Shown here one piece after another: positions 1 through 8,046 of a stretch of DNA of 64,000 bases. The DNA is taken from contig JANMNO010000106.1 in assembly GCA_031374115.1 (NCBI GenBank), positions 62,001 to 126,000 of the forward strand, written 5' to 3'. The translations under genes and the position numbers were made by a program. The DNA comes from JAKFWF01 sp031374115 (GTDB lineage: Bacteria; Pseudomonadota; Alphaproteobacteria; Rhizobiales; Hyphomicrobiaceae). The stretch's first letter is position 1, and each line of letters begins with the position of its first letter. The notes below the pieces were generated by a model that did no database searches, was not told the origin of the DNA, and saw nothing but the letters and a program-made list of their open reading frames with translations.

Positions 1-273
1 TTCCACGAAGGTGCGCCAAGCGACGATTGGCGTGAAAGCGGGCTTGATTTGCGGGAGCCCCCCTTGCGCCAGCAACATTACGCCGACGATCATGACGGCA
101 AAAAACCCGCGCGCGAACATGATTTCGCCGACCGGCATGTCGCGGCCCACGATCTTGATCAAGGTATCACTCGTCACGAAACACGCCATGCTGAACAGCA
201 TGGCCGCGATACCACGAGCATTCGAGGCGCCTGCGTGAAGAGTGCTCTGCACGCCTTCGCGTGTCGTCGTCAT
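1..273 (-). CDS. DMT-family (EamA) transporter, N-terminal part, cut by window edge
   Basis: Reading leftwards from an ATG at 273, an open frame of 91 codons runs off the window. The peptide has a short hydrophilic leader, then a membrane segment (about residues 21-38, GIAAMLFSMACFV...), the charged stretch TLIKIVGRDMPVGE, and a second membrane segment containing RGFFAVMIV. This matches the first two helices of drug/metabolite transporters, inner-membrane permeases with 10 helices and two EamA repeats. The substrate cannot be told. Two other DMT genes occur in the window (16243-17163 and 50368-51330). The rest of the gene lies outside the window. Confidence 0.75.
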   Translation of the reverse strand, partial: MTTTREGVQSTLHAGASNARGIAAMLFSMACFVTSDTLIKIVGRDMPVGEIMFARGFFAVMIVGVMLLAQGGLPQIKPAFTPIVAWRTFVE

Positions 274-444
274 CGGTGCTTGACATCCCCGCATCGCGCT
301 TCAATCCGCGCTACGCGATCAAGCGGGCGGCACGTGATTAACCAATGGCACGATGGTGACGCTGGTTGAAGGCGAAATCACGCATGGCAAGAACGCGTCA
401 CGCACAAAGCCAAGCTGCAATTTGCGATTCGCCGTACGGCCCGG

Positions 445-1296
445 TTACTGGCTTTGTTGAGTCATGCCAAGCGTCGACCGATGCCATGCATTGATCCATG
501 ACTCGCCAATGCGTGTGGTCCCAACTGGTCGCGTCTTGGCTGATGCAGGATCAACGGTGGCGACAGCCAATGGCGCCCTTGGCCCAGGCTTTCGTTTCAT
601 AACGGGCGGAGTGTAACTCGGCTGCGGCATCGCAACCGGTACCGGAGATTTGGCCACGGTGGGAGACGCTAGTTTCGGGATCTTTGCCACCGGTATGGCA
701 ACGCTCGCGGGCGCTGCGTGAGCTTCGATCCGGCCAGGTGCTGCGGCAGAGCCGATGGGAATCTCCGTCGAAACCGCGACGCGTATTTGCGCAATGGGGC
801 TCATTACGCCGTTTACCACTTCGATGCGGTTCGCGTCGCGGGCGGGAGGGAGAGTTGGAACCGGCAGAATCGTCCACGCGGACTCGAAGAAATCCGGGGC
901 GGCAAACGCCTCTACCCGCTGGAGCGGCGCGCTCATCTCGACGGCCGCCGGACCGTCAACTTGCGTTACCCTGGCAGCGAGCGGTGGGCCCGAAATCATC
1001 GAGGACACGAGACCGATACCAAGTAGCAGCGGAATGACGAAGCCACCGCCAAATGCAACCGCGAGCCGGCTATTCGGTCCACTCATCTCGGGCAGAGAAC
1101 CATGCCACGCGGCTGGATACCAAGCTGCAAGGTCCCACACCGCATGATCCAAAATCTTTATCGAAGGGGGGTTCTGGTGCTCAAGCGATATAGCAGCAGG
1201 GGCCGCGATATCGGGAAAACCGTCGATCCGATTAAGGATCATGCGCAAAGAGGGGCTACCGAGAATTTCTGGCGGGGACTGCAGATCATTCGACAT
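445..1296 (-). CDS. Hypothetical one-pass membrane protein, proline/alanine-rich
   Basis: I do not recognise this 283-residue protein. It has a soluble N-terminal part of about 80 residues and one clear hydrophobic segment (about residues 83-102, GGGFVIPLLLGIGLVSSMI). A long, low-complexity, alanine/proline/valine-rich tail then runs to the end, which suggests an inner-membrane anchor with an extended periplasmic region. The tail ends in a basic stretch (KRKPGPR) and a more ordered WINAWHRSTLG segment. The start codon is directly preceded by a tandem 16-bp repeat and has no obvious Shine-Dalgarno sequence, so the start is uncertain. Coding status rests on frame length and a plausible topology. 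Confidence 0.55.
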   Translation of the reverse strand: MSNDLQSPPEILGSPSLRMILNRIDGFPDIAAPAAISLEHQNPPSIKILDHAVWDLAAWYPAAWHGSLPEMSGPNSRLAVAFGGGFVIPLLLGIGLVSSMISGPPLAARVTQVDGPAAVEMSAPLQRVEAFAAPDFFESAWTILPVPTLPPARDANRIEVVNGVMSPIAQIRVAVSTEIPIGSAAAPGRIEAHAAPASVAIPVAKIPKLASPTVAKSPVPVAMPQPSYTPPVMKRKPGPRAPLAVATVDPASAKTRPVGTTRIGESWINAWHRSTLGMTQQSQ

Positions 1297-1328
1297 GGAC
1301 GCAACTCACAACGGACGCAACTCACAAC
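1297..1328. repeat. Two perfect tandem 16-bp units abutting a start codon
   Basis: Positions 1297-1312 and 1313-1328 are identical (unit GGACGCAACTCACAAC on the + strand). The array touches the start codon of the 445-1296 gene, where a ribosome-binding site would normally lie. Confidence 0.9.
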
Positions 1329-1600
1329 GGTTGTCGACTGGTTGAGTTTGGCAGCGCCGCCCACGCCGATGCTGCGAAAATCTCAATTGTTACAACGGCT
1401 CTGCACTACGGCGAAGTTGTGACGGAGGTAGATTCAAGTAAGCTCATTGAGCGCGATCGAATAAGAAAGCTCAGAACGGCCCGTCAGCGCTAGACTTGGC
1501 ACCCTTTCGAAATGCGGGCGATCGTATTCACGAGGAGGGATCGTGGTTTTTACCCGGTCGAGGGTTGTCGAAAGGTCGCCTGAGGCGCTATTTAAGCGTC
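1329..1600. other. Intergenic stretch upstream of thiS
   Basis: This is the divergent intergenic region between the hypothetical gene at 445-1296 and thiS. I see no TPP riboswitch core here: the usual CTGAGA and ACCTGATCTGG-type boxes are absent. A strong GAGGAGGGA ribosome-binding sequence at 1532-1540 sits before a GTG at 1543, but that frame runs only 61 codons, differs from the thiS frame and encodes nothing recognisable. No convincing promoter was identified. Confidence 0.4.
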
Positions 1601-1843
1601 ATGAGCAGTACGACAGACCGCCCGGCGGCGACCGCGTTGAAAACGATCGATTTGACCGTGAACGGCCAGGCAATCAGGTCGGCGGCCATGACACTCGATC
1701 AATTGCTTTTGGAAGCTGGCTACCCTGAGGCAAAAGTGGCAACAGCTCTGAATGGAGACTTTGTACCGCACCGTGCGCGCTCGACCACTCGATTGGCCGA
1801 TGGCGACCGGATAGAAATTGTCAGCCCGCGCCAGGGCGGATGA
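1601..1843 (+). CDS. thiS: Sulfur carrier protein ThiS
   Basis: This 80-residue beta-grasp protein carries the activated sulfur (as a C-terminal thiocarboxylate) used to build the thiazole ring of thiamine. Recognisable features are the LTVNGQ strand near the N-terminus, the LDQLL helix, the ATALNGDFVP segment, the DGDRIEIVSPRQGG ending, and the diagnostic C-terminal Gly-Gly. I chose the ATG at 1601. The open frame continues upstream to 1496, and that extension would be foreign to the family. The stop overlaps the thiG start by 4 bases, so thiS, thiG and thiE are translationally coupled. No thiC or thiO gene is next to them in the window. Confidence 0.9.
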   Translation: MSSTTDRPAATALKTIDLTVNGQAIRSAAMTLDQLLLEAGYPEAKVATALNGDFVPHRARSTTRLADGDRIEIVSPRQGG

Positions 1844-2685
1844 ACCAGCTACAAATGACACCCGCAACGCTTGGGACAACAATGACGCCCGATCAACCAC
1901 TGACGTTCTATGGCGTGCCGTTTGCGTCGCGCATGCTCATCGGCACCGCGCTTTACTCCTCGCCCGAGGTGCTGAGCAAGTCGGTGAAAGCCTCCGGCGC
2001 CGAAATCGTCACCGTTTCGCTGCGGCGGGAAGCGGCACGCGCTAAGACCGGACAAAGGTTCTGGGAGTTGATCCGCGCCCTCGGCGTGACGGTGCTGCCT
2101 AACACCGCTGGCTGCCGCACCGCCAAGGAAGCGATAACGACTGCCGAGATGGCCCGCGAAGTATTCGGCACCGACTGGATCAAGCTCGAGGTGATCGCGA
2201 ACGACGATACTCTGCAGCCCGATCTGTTCGGACTGGTCGAAGCAGCGGCGCACCTATCCAAGGAGGGGTTCAAGGTGTTTCCGTACACGACCGAGGACCT
2301 AGGCGCGGCGGAGCGGCTAATGGGCGCCGGTTGCGAGGTCTTGATGCCGTGGGGCGCACCGATCGGTTCGGGGCGTGGTCTCAACAACCCTTACGGCCTG
2401 CAGACCATGCGCAACTACTTTCCCGGCGTGCCCCTCGTCGTCGATGCCGGAATTGGCGCGCCTTCGCACGCGGCGGCTGCGATGGAGATGGGTTACGACG
2501 CGATCCTCCTCAACACCGCAATCGCCAAAGCGGGGGATCCACCACGCATGGCAATCGCATTTGCCGACGCAATCCGCGCTGGCAGATCGGCATATGAGGC
2601 AGGTTTGATGGAAACGCGCGATATGGCCTCGCCCTCGACGCCGGTCGCCGGTACGCCGTTTTTCGACCTGGGCGGCGCATCATGA
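1840..2685 (+). CDS. thiG: Thiazole synthase ThiG
   Basis: ThiG condenses 1-deoxy-xylulose 5-phosphate, dehydroglycine and ThiS-bound sulfur into the thiazole phosphate moiety of thiamine. The 281-residue protein shows the family landmarks: SRMLIGTALYSS near residue 30, VTVSLRR at 58, LPNTAGCRTAKEA at 86, and TDWIKLEVI with the Schiff-base lysine (Lys115). It also has MPWGAPIGSGRGLNNP and VVDAGIGAPSHAA, the phosphate-binding glycine segments of the TIM barrel. It overlaps thiS by 4 bases and thiE by 4 bases. The N-terminus is about 15 residues longer than the conserved core, so an internal ATG at 1855 or 1882 is possible. Confidence 0.93.
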   Translation: MNQLQMTPATLGTTMTPDQPLTFYGVPFASRMLIGTALYSSPEVLSKSVKASGAEIVTVSLRREAARAKTGQRFWELIRALGVTVLPNTAGCRTAKEAITTAEMAREVFGTDWIKLEVIANDDTLQPDLFGLVEAAAHLSKEGFKVFPYTTEDLGAAERLMGAGCEVLMPWGAPIGSGRGLNNPYGLQTMRNYFPGVPLVVDAGIGAPSHAAAAMEMGYDAILLNTAIAKAGDPPRMAIAFADAIRAGRSAYEAGLMETRDMASPSTPVAGTPFFDLGGAS

Positions 2686-3305
2686 AGCCCGCGATCGACG
2701 TATTTTATCCGATCGTTCCCAATTTTGCCTGGATGCAGCGGATCGTGCCGCTCGGCATCAGGACGGTGCAATTGAGACTTAAGGATGCGTCCCCGCCGGA
2801 GGTAGCACTGCAAATTGACGAGAGCCTCGCAATTTGTGCCCGCCACCAGTGCCAGCTTATCGTCAACGACCATTGGCAGGAAGCGATGACGGCAGGCGCC
2901 GACTACGTGCACCTGGGCCAAGAAGACCTCGCGACTGCCGATATTGCGAAGCTCAAGTCGCTTGGTATTCGGATCGGTCTCTCGTCGCACAGCCGGGAAG
3001 AGCTGGACACTGCGCTCGCCGTTAACCCTGACTACATCGCCCTGGGGCCGATTTGGGAGACCAAGCTGAAGGCAATGAAATGGGCGCCGCAAGGGTTAGG
3101 TCGACTGGGCGAGTGGAAACGCCGGATGGGTGCTATTCCGCTCGTCGCTATCGCTGGAATTACGGTAGAGCGCGCTCCTAGTGTCCTAGATGCTGGGGCC
3201 GATAGCGCGGCTGTCATCACCGACTTCATGACGCACGCCGATCCCGTCGCCCGTCTCAAGGAATGGCTCGCCTGGGCCGATAAAGCCCGATCGTCATTAA
3301 ACTGA
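2682..3305 (+). CDS. thiE: Thiamine-phosphate synthase ThiE
   Basis: ThiE joins HMP pyrophosphate to thiazole phosphate to give thiamine phosphate. The 207-residue TIM-barrel protein has VQLRLKD (residues 29-35), LIVNDHWQEAMTAGADYVHLGQEDL around 59-83, IGLSSHS, DYIALGPIWETKLK, and the C-terminal IAGITVE and GADSAAVITDF segments. The Asn-Asp of VND and the GPI(F/W) segment are the substrate-binding landmarks. The usual TKTK-type loop here reads TKLKAMKW, slightly divergent. The ATGA overlap with thiG indicates one transcript. A TenI-type relative is an alternative, but the VND motif and operon position favour ThiE. Confidence 0.88.
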   Translation: MKPAIDVFYPIVPNFAWMQRIVPLGIRTVQLRLKDASPPEVALQIDESLAICARHQCQLIVNDHWQEAMTAGADYVHLGQEDLATADIAKLKSLGIRIGLSSHSREELDTALAVNPDYIALGPIWETKLKAMKWAPQGLGRLGEWKRRMGAIPLVAIAGITVERAPSVLDAGADSAAVITDFMTHADPVARLKEWLAWADKARSSLN

Positions 3306-3430
3306 TACATTCGCATGCGATGGACGGTCAAACGTAGCTCTTCAGCTACCGGTCTGAGCCCATCGGCTCGAGACTGGTAGTTGGCGACTGCGTTGTTTGC
3401 GTATTGCCAACGTGTTTGTATCGGTGTGTC

Positions 3431-4360
3431 ATGGCGTATCGCTTCAAGCTGAATGAACCTATGAAGCGGGGGTTTCAGCGCATTGCGGCCGAGCAGATCG
3501 ATCGCGCGGTAGCGCATCTCGAAGCGCTGGACACCACTGCTGTCACCTCCATTCATGAAACGCGAAAATGCTTGAAGCGAACGCGAGCGCTACTTCGCTT
3601 CTGCCGGCCGAACATGGAAGGCGAGACGTTCAAGCTGTTGAACACGCATTTGCGGGATATCGGCCGATCTCTTTCGGAAACGCGCGATGCTAACGTCCTT
3701 AATCAAACGATCGCCGGGCTGGCGCACGCTGGAAGATTGAAGCCCGCAGTCGTTGCCCGTCTGCAGGCTGCAACAGCTTTGGCGCAAGACGCAACTGAAC
3801 GACAACTGCTTGATGCCACGGCCAACCGCGAAATACTTGCACGGCTGGCGTCCGTGCGTGACGAGATCTCGAGCGTCGAGCTCGAAGTCGGCACCAGTTC
3901 CATCGATACCTCGGGCTTGGCGCGCTCGTTTCACGCATGCCACGCGGCTTTCGAACCGGCTTTCGACGGCGCCGACGAGTTGGCGATCCACGAGTGGCGC
4001 AAATCGGTGCAAACCCATTGGCGGCATATGCAATTGATCAAACTGGCATGGCCCGCGTACTGCGAAGCGCGGATTGATGAGGCCCGTTCGATTTCGGCGC
4101 TAATTGGCGAGCTGCGCGACCTTGGGCTGTTGATGGATTTCGCTTCGGGGCCGGCATCTACAAAACTGACGCCGACGATGATCGCCTCGATAACGGCGAT
4201 CGTCGGTTCACGCCAGGCCGATCTGAAACGGGAAGCAAAACTTCGTGGTGGGCGGCTTCTTCGAGAACGAGCGAATGGAGTTTCCCGCCGCCTACAAGAC
4301 TATTGGGATGCCGCGGTAGAACTAAAACGGATGCGCAGCGGATCAAAGAGCGACGCCTGA
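3431..4360 (+). CDS. CHAD domain protein
   Basis: This 309-residue all-helical protein has the CHAD (conserved histidine alpha-helical domain) signature in two halves. The first is VTSIHETRKCLKRTRALLRFCRP with LRDIGRSLSETRDANV (about residues 39-93); the second is ADELAIHEWRKSVQTHWRHMQLI (about 181-203). Conserved histidines and basic residues line each repeat. CHAD proteins bind inorganic polyphosphate and often accompany polyphosphate metabolism or granules, but no such gene is adjacent here. I chose the ATG at 3431 (MAYRFKLNEPMKRGFQ), which begins the domain; an in-frame upstream start at 3404 would add nine unconserved residues. It stands alone on its strand after thiE. Confidence 0.85.
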   Translation: MAYRFKLNEPMKRGFQRIAAEQIDRAVAHLEALDTTAVTSIHETRKCLKRTRALLRFCRPNMEGETFKLLNTHLRDIGRSLSETRDANVLNQTIAGLAHAGRLKPAVVARLQAATALAQDATERQLLDATANREILARLASVRDEISSVELEVGTSSIDTSGLARSFHACHAAFEPAFDGADELAIHEWRKSVQTHWRHMQLIKLAWPAYCEARIDEARSISALIGELRDLGLLMDFASGPASTKLTPTMIASITAIVGSRQADLKREAKLRGGRLLRERANGVSRRLQDYWDAAVELKRMRSGSKSDA

Positions 4361-4790
4361 TTTTCGGCTTTCAATGTGGCGACACCACCGGTGCGGCGCC
4401 GCGCCGCTGATCGAGCTCGTGCGTCAAGTTTGCGGCCATGCCGATCCACGCTGCACTCGATACTCGCGATGCTGTATACGTCCGCAAGACAACACGGCAA
4501 GACGAACCTTGAGTGCAAACAGCGAATTGGTGGCGATCAGGGGCGGTGGCAACCATGAATCCACGGACGATACGGAACGGCAGCCATGTCGAGATCCCAT
4601 TCGAATAGACACATGACGGGCAGTAACGGATTTGCCGCACGTCTGCATCGGCAAAGCCTGCTTGATCCGCATGTCGATCGTGGACGATATAGTGAGGTAA
4701 TGCCGCTGAATCTTTGATGCGGCAATGCAAATCCTCAAGCAACTCTCGTCATCGATAGGCATCTAGCTCCGCCTTCAAGGATACGTTTGA
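4361..4790. other. 430-bp intergenic region before hemH
   Basis: Several overlapping frames of 60-120 codons exist on both strands, but none has a recognisable domain, a good ribosome-binding site or convincing composition. I regard the region as non-coding and saw no RNA gene. It presumably carries the hemH promoter, which I could not place. Confidence 0.4.
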
Positions 4791-5852
4791 ATGCACAAGA
4801 TGATTGATCCGATGATGGCCGACGTTCAACCCAGCCATTGGCCGCCCGGTCACCCGCCGGTGAAATTCGGCCGTATCGGCGTGTTGCTGCTCAATCTGGG
4901 CACACCGGATGCTACCGACTACTGGTCAATGCGACGCTATCTCAAGCAATTCTTGTCGGATCGGCGGGTGATCGAGGTTCCACGACTGATCTGGTGGCCC
5001 TTGCTTAATGGCCTGATCCTGACGACCCGACCGGGGGCCAAGGGCCGGGACTATGCAACGATCTGGAACAAAGAACGCAATGAGGGTCCGCTGAAGTCGA
5101 TCACACGATCACAGGCTGAGAAACTCAGTGCGGCGATGGAGGGCGACGACCGCATCGTTATCGACTGGGCGATGCGCTATGCCAACCCGAGCACCGAAAG
5201 CCGTATCAAAGCGCTGCAAGAACAAGGTTGCGACCGCATTCTTCTCGTGCCGCTGTATCCCCACTACGCAGCCGCGACTACTGCAACCGCCGCAGACGAG
5301 GCCTTTCGTGCGCTGATGAAAATGCGCTGGCAGCCTTATGTTCGCGTCGCACCCGCCTGGGCGGACGAGCCCGTTTATGTGGAGGCACTTGCTCGCTCGA
5401 TCCGCCGGCACTTGGCCACGCTTGACTTCGAACCCGAGATGCTCGTCGCGACATTCCATGGCATGCCGAAAAAGTATCTGCTTAAGGGCGACCCTTACCA
5501 CTGCCAGTGCTTGAAGACTGGCCGCCTTCTTCGCGACGCCATGAACTGGCCGAAGGACCGCTACATGGTGACGTTCCAGTCACGCTTCGGCAACGACGAA
5601 TGGTTGCAGCCTTATACCGACAAAACCGTCGAAGCGTTGGCCAACCGGGGGGTCAAGTCGTTGGCCATGATCGCGCCTGGATTTTCGGCTGATTGTCTTG
5701 AAACGCTCGAAGAGCTCGATGTCGAAAACCGCGAGATTTTCATGCACAACGGCGGCGAGAAGTTCAGCTACGTGCCCTGCCTCAACGACAGCGAAGACGG
5801 TGTCAAAGTTATTGAGCATGTCGTTCGCCGCGAGCTGATGGGCTGGATTTAG
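4791..5852 (+). CDS. hemH: Ferrochelatase
   Basis: HemH inserts Fe2+ into protoporphyrin IX, the last step of protoheme synthesis. The 353-residue protein has GVLLLNLGTPD (31-40), YLKQFLSDRRVIE, the YANPS segment (130-134), LLVPLYPHYAAATTATA, and TFHGMPKKYLLKGDPYHCQC with the catalytic His223. The C-terminal half has FQSRFGNDEWLQPYT, APGFSADCLETLEEL (with the usual active-site glutamate) and YVPCLND. The length is normal for a proteobacterial enzyme. The start at 4791 leaves about 25 residues before the conserved core, so ATG 4803 or 4812 is also possible. It converges with bolA, 4 bp away. Confidence 0.95.
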   Translation: MHKMIDPMMADVQPSHWPPGHPPVKFGRIGVLLLNLGTPDATDYWSMRRYLKQFLSDRRVIEVPRLIWWPLLNGLILTTRPGAKGRDYATIWNKERNEGPLKSITRSQAEKLSAAMEGDDRIVIDWAMRYANPSTESRIKALQEQGCDRILLVPLYPHYAAATTATAADEAFRALMKMRWQPYVRVAPAWADEPVYVEALARSIRRHLATLDFEPEMLVATFHGMPKKYLLKGDPYHCQCLKTGRLLRDAMNWPKDRYMVTFQSRFGNDEWLQPYTDKTVEALANRGVKSLAMIAPGFSADCLETLEELDVENREIFMHNGGEKFSYVPCLNDSEDGVKVIEHVVRRELMGWI

Positions 5853-5856
5853 CAGC

Positions 5857-6135
5857 TCAGGAGGGCAGTGCCTCGCCTGGCGCGAATGCGGCTAAAGCCA
5901 ACGCGTGAACGCCAGCTTTAAGTTCACTGGCTAGCAACCCATTTACAATCCGATGCCGATCAACCCTCGACTTGCCGGCGAACTTTGGCGACACGACAAG
6001 GATCCGGAAGTGACTTTCTCCCGTGCCCGGAGAACCGCGATGACCGGCGTGCATCTCGCTCTCATTGATGATATCGAGACGCGTTGGTTCAAGCGCAACC
6101 ATCAAAGTTTGTCGCATCCGTGCTTCAGCCGACAT
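5857..6135 (-). CDS. bolA: BolA family protein
   Basis: This 92-residue protein has the BolA fold sequence. It includes TRLDIINESEMHAGHRG, a GESHFRILVVSPKFAGKSRVDRHRIV block, and the ending ASELKAGVHALALAAFAPGE. BolA proteins pair with monothiol glutaredoxins to bind or transfer [2Fe-2S] clusters and influence iron regulation and morphology; the His in HAGH and the HR helix are the usual ligands and landmarks. It is transcribed away from the J-domain gene at 6257, leaving 121 bp between them for both promoters. The bolA - J-domain - cobS - cobT arrangement is one I know from alphaproteobacteria. Confidence 0.93.
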   Translation of the reverse strand: MSAEARMRQTLMVALEPTRLDIINESEMHAGHRGSPGTGESHFRILVVSPKFAGKSRVDRHRIVNGLLASELKAGVHALALAAFAPGEALPS

Positions 6136-6256
6136 TAAAGTTCACCTCATCTGTTTCGTGCAGACTGTTGTCAAGACGCAGTAGGGCAACTTGTCTTGCT
6201 GCGTTGCCTACTCACTGCTTGTACACCAACGCAATGATGATCATAATCACAGCCCC

Positions 6257-6892
6257 ATGAAACTGACCTCAAAATACTTCGACAGCATTCGCATTACCAA
6301 GAAGGGTGCGGACAAACCCGAACGCAAGGCCGCAGTGTCTGCTTGCGAGTGGAAAGGCTGCGACAAGCCGGGCCCTCATAAGGCACCAAAGGGACGTGGG
6401 AAGGATGGCGAATTCTTCCAGTTCTGCGCCGACCACGTTCGTCAATACAATGCATCGTATAATTACTTCGACGGCATGAGCGACAAGGCTGTGGCCGACT
6501 TCCAAAAAGGCGCGGCGTACGGCCATCGCCCGACTTGGACCAGTGGATCAAACGCGTCATCCACGCGGGCTGAACTTGGGCGCGCAGCAGCGGATGCCCA
6601 ACGCTTTGCCGATGCGCGCGCATTCAGAACGCAGAACTTCCATGCGTGGCGCGCAAAGAAGGGCGACGGCGAGACACTCTCTCCGAGCCGGCGCGTCAAA
6701 CCGCTAGAGAAAAAAGCGCTGGATGCCTTGCACTTGACTGAGTCTGCGACGAAAAAAGAGGTCAAAACGCGATACAAGGACCTCGTGAAACAACATCATC
6801 CCGACGTCAACGGCGGCGACCGTGCCTCCGAGGACAAGTTGCGCGAGATCATCCAAGCCTATAACCTGTTGAAACAGGCGGGGCTCGGCTGA
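6257..6892 (+). CDS. J-domain (DnaJ-like) protein upstream of cobS
   Basis: This 211-residue protein has a C-terminal J domain (about residues 150-211): ALDALHLTESATKKEVKTRYKDLVKQHHPDVNGG..., with the invariant HPD that activates DnaK-type chaperones. The N-terminal part has paired cysteines (CEWKGCDKPGPHKAP and FCADHVRQYNASYNYFDGM), suggesting a small metal-binding module, and a linker rich in alanine and arginine. The ATG at 6257 begins MKLTSKYFDSIRI; upstream in-frame codons to 6191 look non-coding. It precedes cobS in the same direction, so it may serve as co-chaperone for the cobaltochelatase or the Fe-S proteins nearby. That link is inferred from position. Confidence 0.88.
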   Translation: MKLTSKYFDSIRITKKGADKPERKAAVSACEWKGCDKPGPHKAPKGRGKDGEFFQFCADHVRQYNASYNYFDGMSDKAVADFQKGAAYGHRPTWTSGSNASSTRAELGRAAADAQRFADARAFRTQNFHAWRAKKGDGETLSPSRRVKPLEKKALDALHLTESATKKEVKTRYKDLVKQHHPDVNGGDRASEDKLREIIQAYNLLKQAGLG

Positions 6893-6991
6893 TCCATCAG
6901 CTGCATCATCGCGTTATGATTACTTCACCGTGCCGGTGCTCAATTCGTGCCGGGGTTCCTCCAACACACGAACGCGGACACGAACACGATT

Positions 6992-7984
6992 ATGCGCGCC
7001 CCTACTCAAGCCGGCGTCCCCGGCCTGCCGGACATCACGCTGAATGTACGTCAAGTTTTTGGCATCGATAGCGACATGGAGGTGCTTGGCTACTCAAAGC
7101 CGGACGAACACGTCCCCGATTTCGATCAAGACTATCTGTTCAACCGCGATGTGACGCTCGCCATTCTAGCCGGCTTCAAGCACAACCGCCGGGTGATGAT
7201 CCAGGGCTACCACGGCACCGGCAAATCGACGCACATCGAGCAGGTAGCAGCCCGCCTGAACTGGCCTTGCGTTCGCGTTAACCTCGACAGCCACGTCAGC
7301 CGCATCGATCTCATCGGGAAGGACGCGATCGTGCTGAAGGATGGCAAGCAAGTCACCGAGTTCAAGGAAGGCATCTTGCCGTATTGCCTCCAGACCAATA
7401 CCGCGATCGTGTTCGACGAATACGATGCCGGCCGTCCCGACGTGATGTTCGTGATCCAGCGCGTACTCGAAGTGTCCGGTAAGCTAACGTTGCTGGACCA
7501 GAGCAAGGTGATCCGTCCGCATCCGGCCTTCCGGCTGTTCTCGACGACCAACACCATCGGTTTGGGCGACACGTCGGGACTCTATCATGGCACGCAACAG
7601 ATCAACCAGGGCCAGATGGATCGCTGGTCGATCGTCTCGACGCTCAACTATCTGCCGCACGACGATGAAACCAAGATCGTCCTGTCAAAGGTAAAATCGT
7701 TCGCCAAAACCGACGCGAAGCGCAAGCAGGTGTCGAACATGGTGCGGGTGGCCGATTTAACCCGCAGCGCCTTCATCAACGGCGATCTGTCTACGGTCAT
7801 GAGCCCGCGCACGGTAATGACGTGGGCCGAAAATGCCGAGATATTCGGCAACATCGGCTTCGCGTTCCGCCTGACGTTCCTCAACAAATGCGACGAACTC
7901 GAACGCTCGCTTGTCGCGGAGTTCTATCAACGGTGCTTCGGCGAGGAACTGCCGGAGAGCGCCGCCAACGTCGCGTTGAGTTGA
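6992..7984 (+). CDS. cobS: Aerobic cobaltochelatase subunit CobS
   Basis: CobS is the AAA+ subunit of the ATP-dependent CobN-CobS-CobT complex, which inserts cobalt into hydrogenobyrinic acid a,c-diamide in aerobic B12 synthesis. The protein is 330 residues long from ATG 6992. It shows the N-terminal VFGIDSDMEV and VPDFDQDYLFNRDVT segments, a Walker A GYHGTGKST (72-80), a Walker B AIVFDEYDAG (138-147), then RLFSTTNTIGLGD (sensor 1) and QMDRWSIV. An in-frame ATG at 6947 would add 15 residues. The partner cobT is separated from it by a Uma2 gene. CobN is not in the window. Confidence 0.95.
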   Translation: MRAPTQAGVPGLPDITLNVRQVFGIDSDMEVLGYSKPDEHVPDFDQDYLFNRDVTLAILAGFKHNRRVMIQGYHGTGKSTHIEQVAARLNWPCVRVNLDSHVSRIDLIGKDAIVLKDGKQVTEFKEGILPYCLQTNTAIVFDEYDAGRPDVMFVIQRVLEVSGKLTLLDQSKVIRPHPAFRLFSTTNTIGLGDTSGLYHGTQQINQGQMDRWSIVSTLNYLPHDDETKIVLSKVKSFAKTDAKRKQVSNMVRVADLTRSAFINGDLSTVMSPRTVMTWAENAEIFGNIGFAFRLTFLNKCDELERSLVAEFYQRCFGEELPESAANVALS

Positions 7985-7991
7985 CTTTATG

Positions 7992-8024
7992 TAGGTTGAG
8001 TTAGCGCTTTGCGCGCTCAACCTA
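7992..8024. repeat. Palindromic hairpin unit after cobS
   Basis: Two perfect 9-bp arms, TAGGTTGAG (7992-8000) and CTCAACCTA (8016-8024), enclose a second inner stem GCGC-TTT-GCGC. The unit begins 7 bp after the cobS stop and lies 22 bp before the Uma2 start. There is no T-run on either side, so it looks more like a dispersed palindromic repeat (REP-like) or an mRNA-stability hairpin than a terminator. Similar GTAGGGTGGG-type palindromes are, from memory, common in alphaproteobacterial spacers. Confidence 0.7.
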
Positions 8025-8046
8025 ACATCACGAGACGAGGTCGGCT

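Noticed and set aside
1501..1600. TPP riboswitch before thiS
   Set aside because: Conserved CTGAGA and ACCTGATCTGG-type boxes are missing.
4371..4762. Overlapping frames of 60-123 codons between the CHAD gene and hemH
   Set aside because: No domain, no consistent ribosome-binding site, and unnatural composition rich in Cys, Arg and His; read as non-coding.
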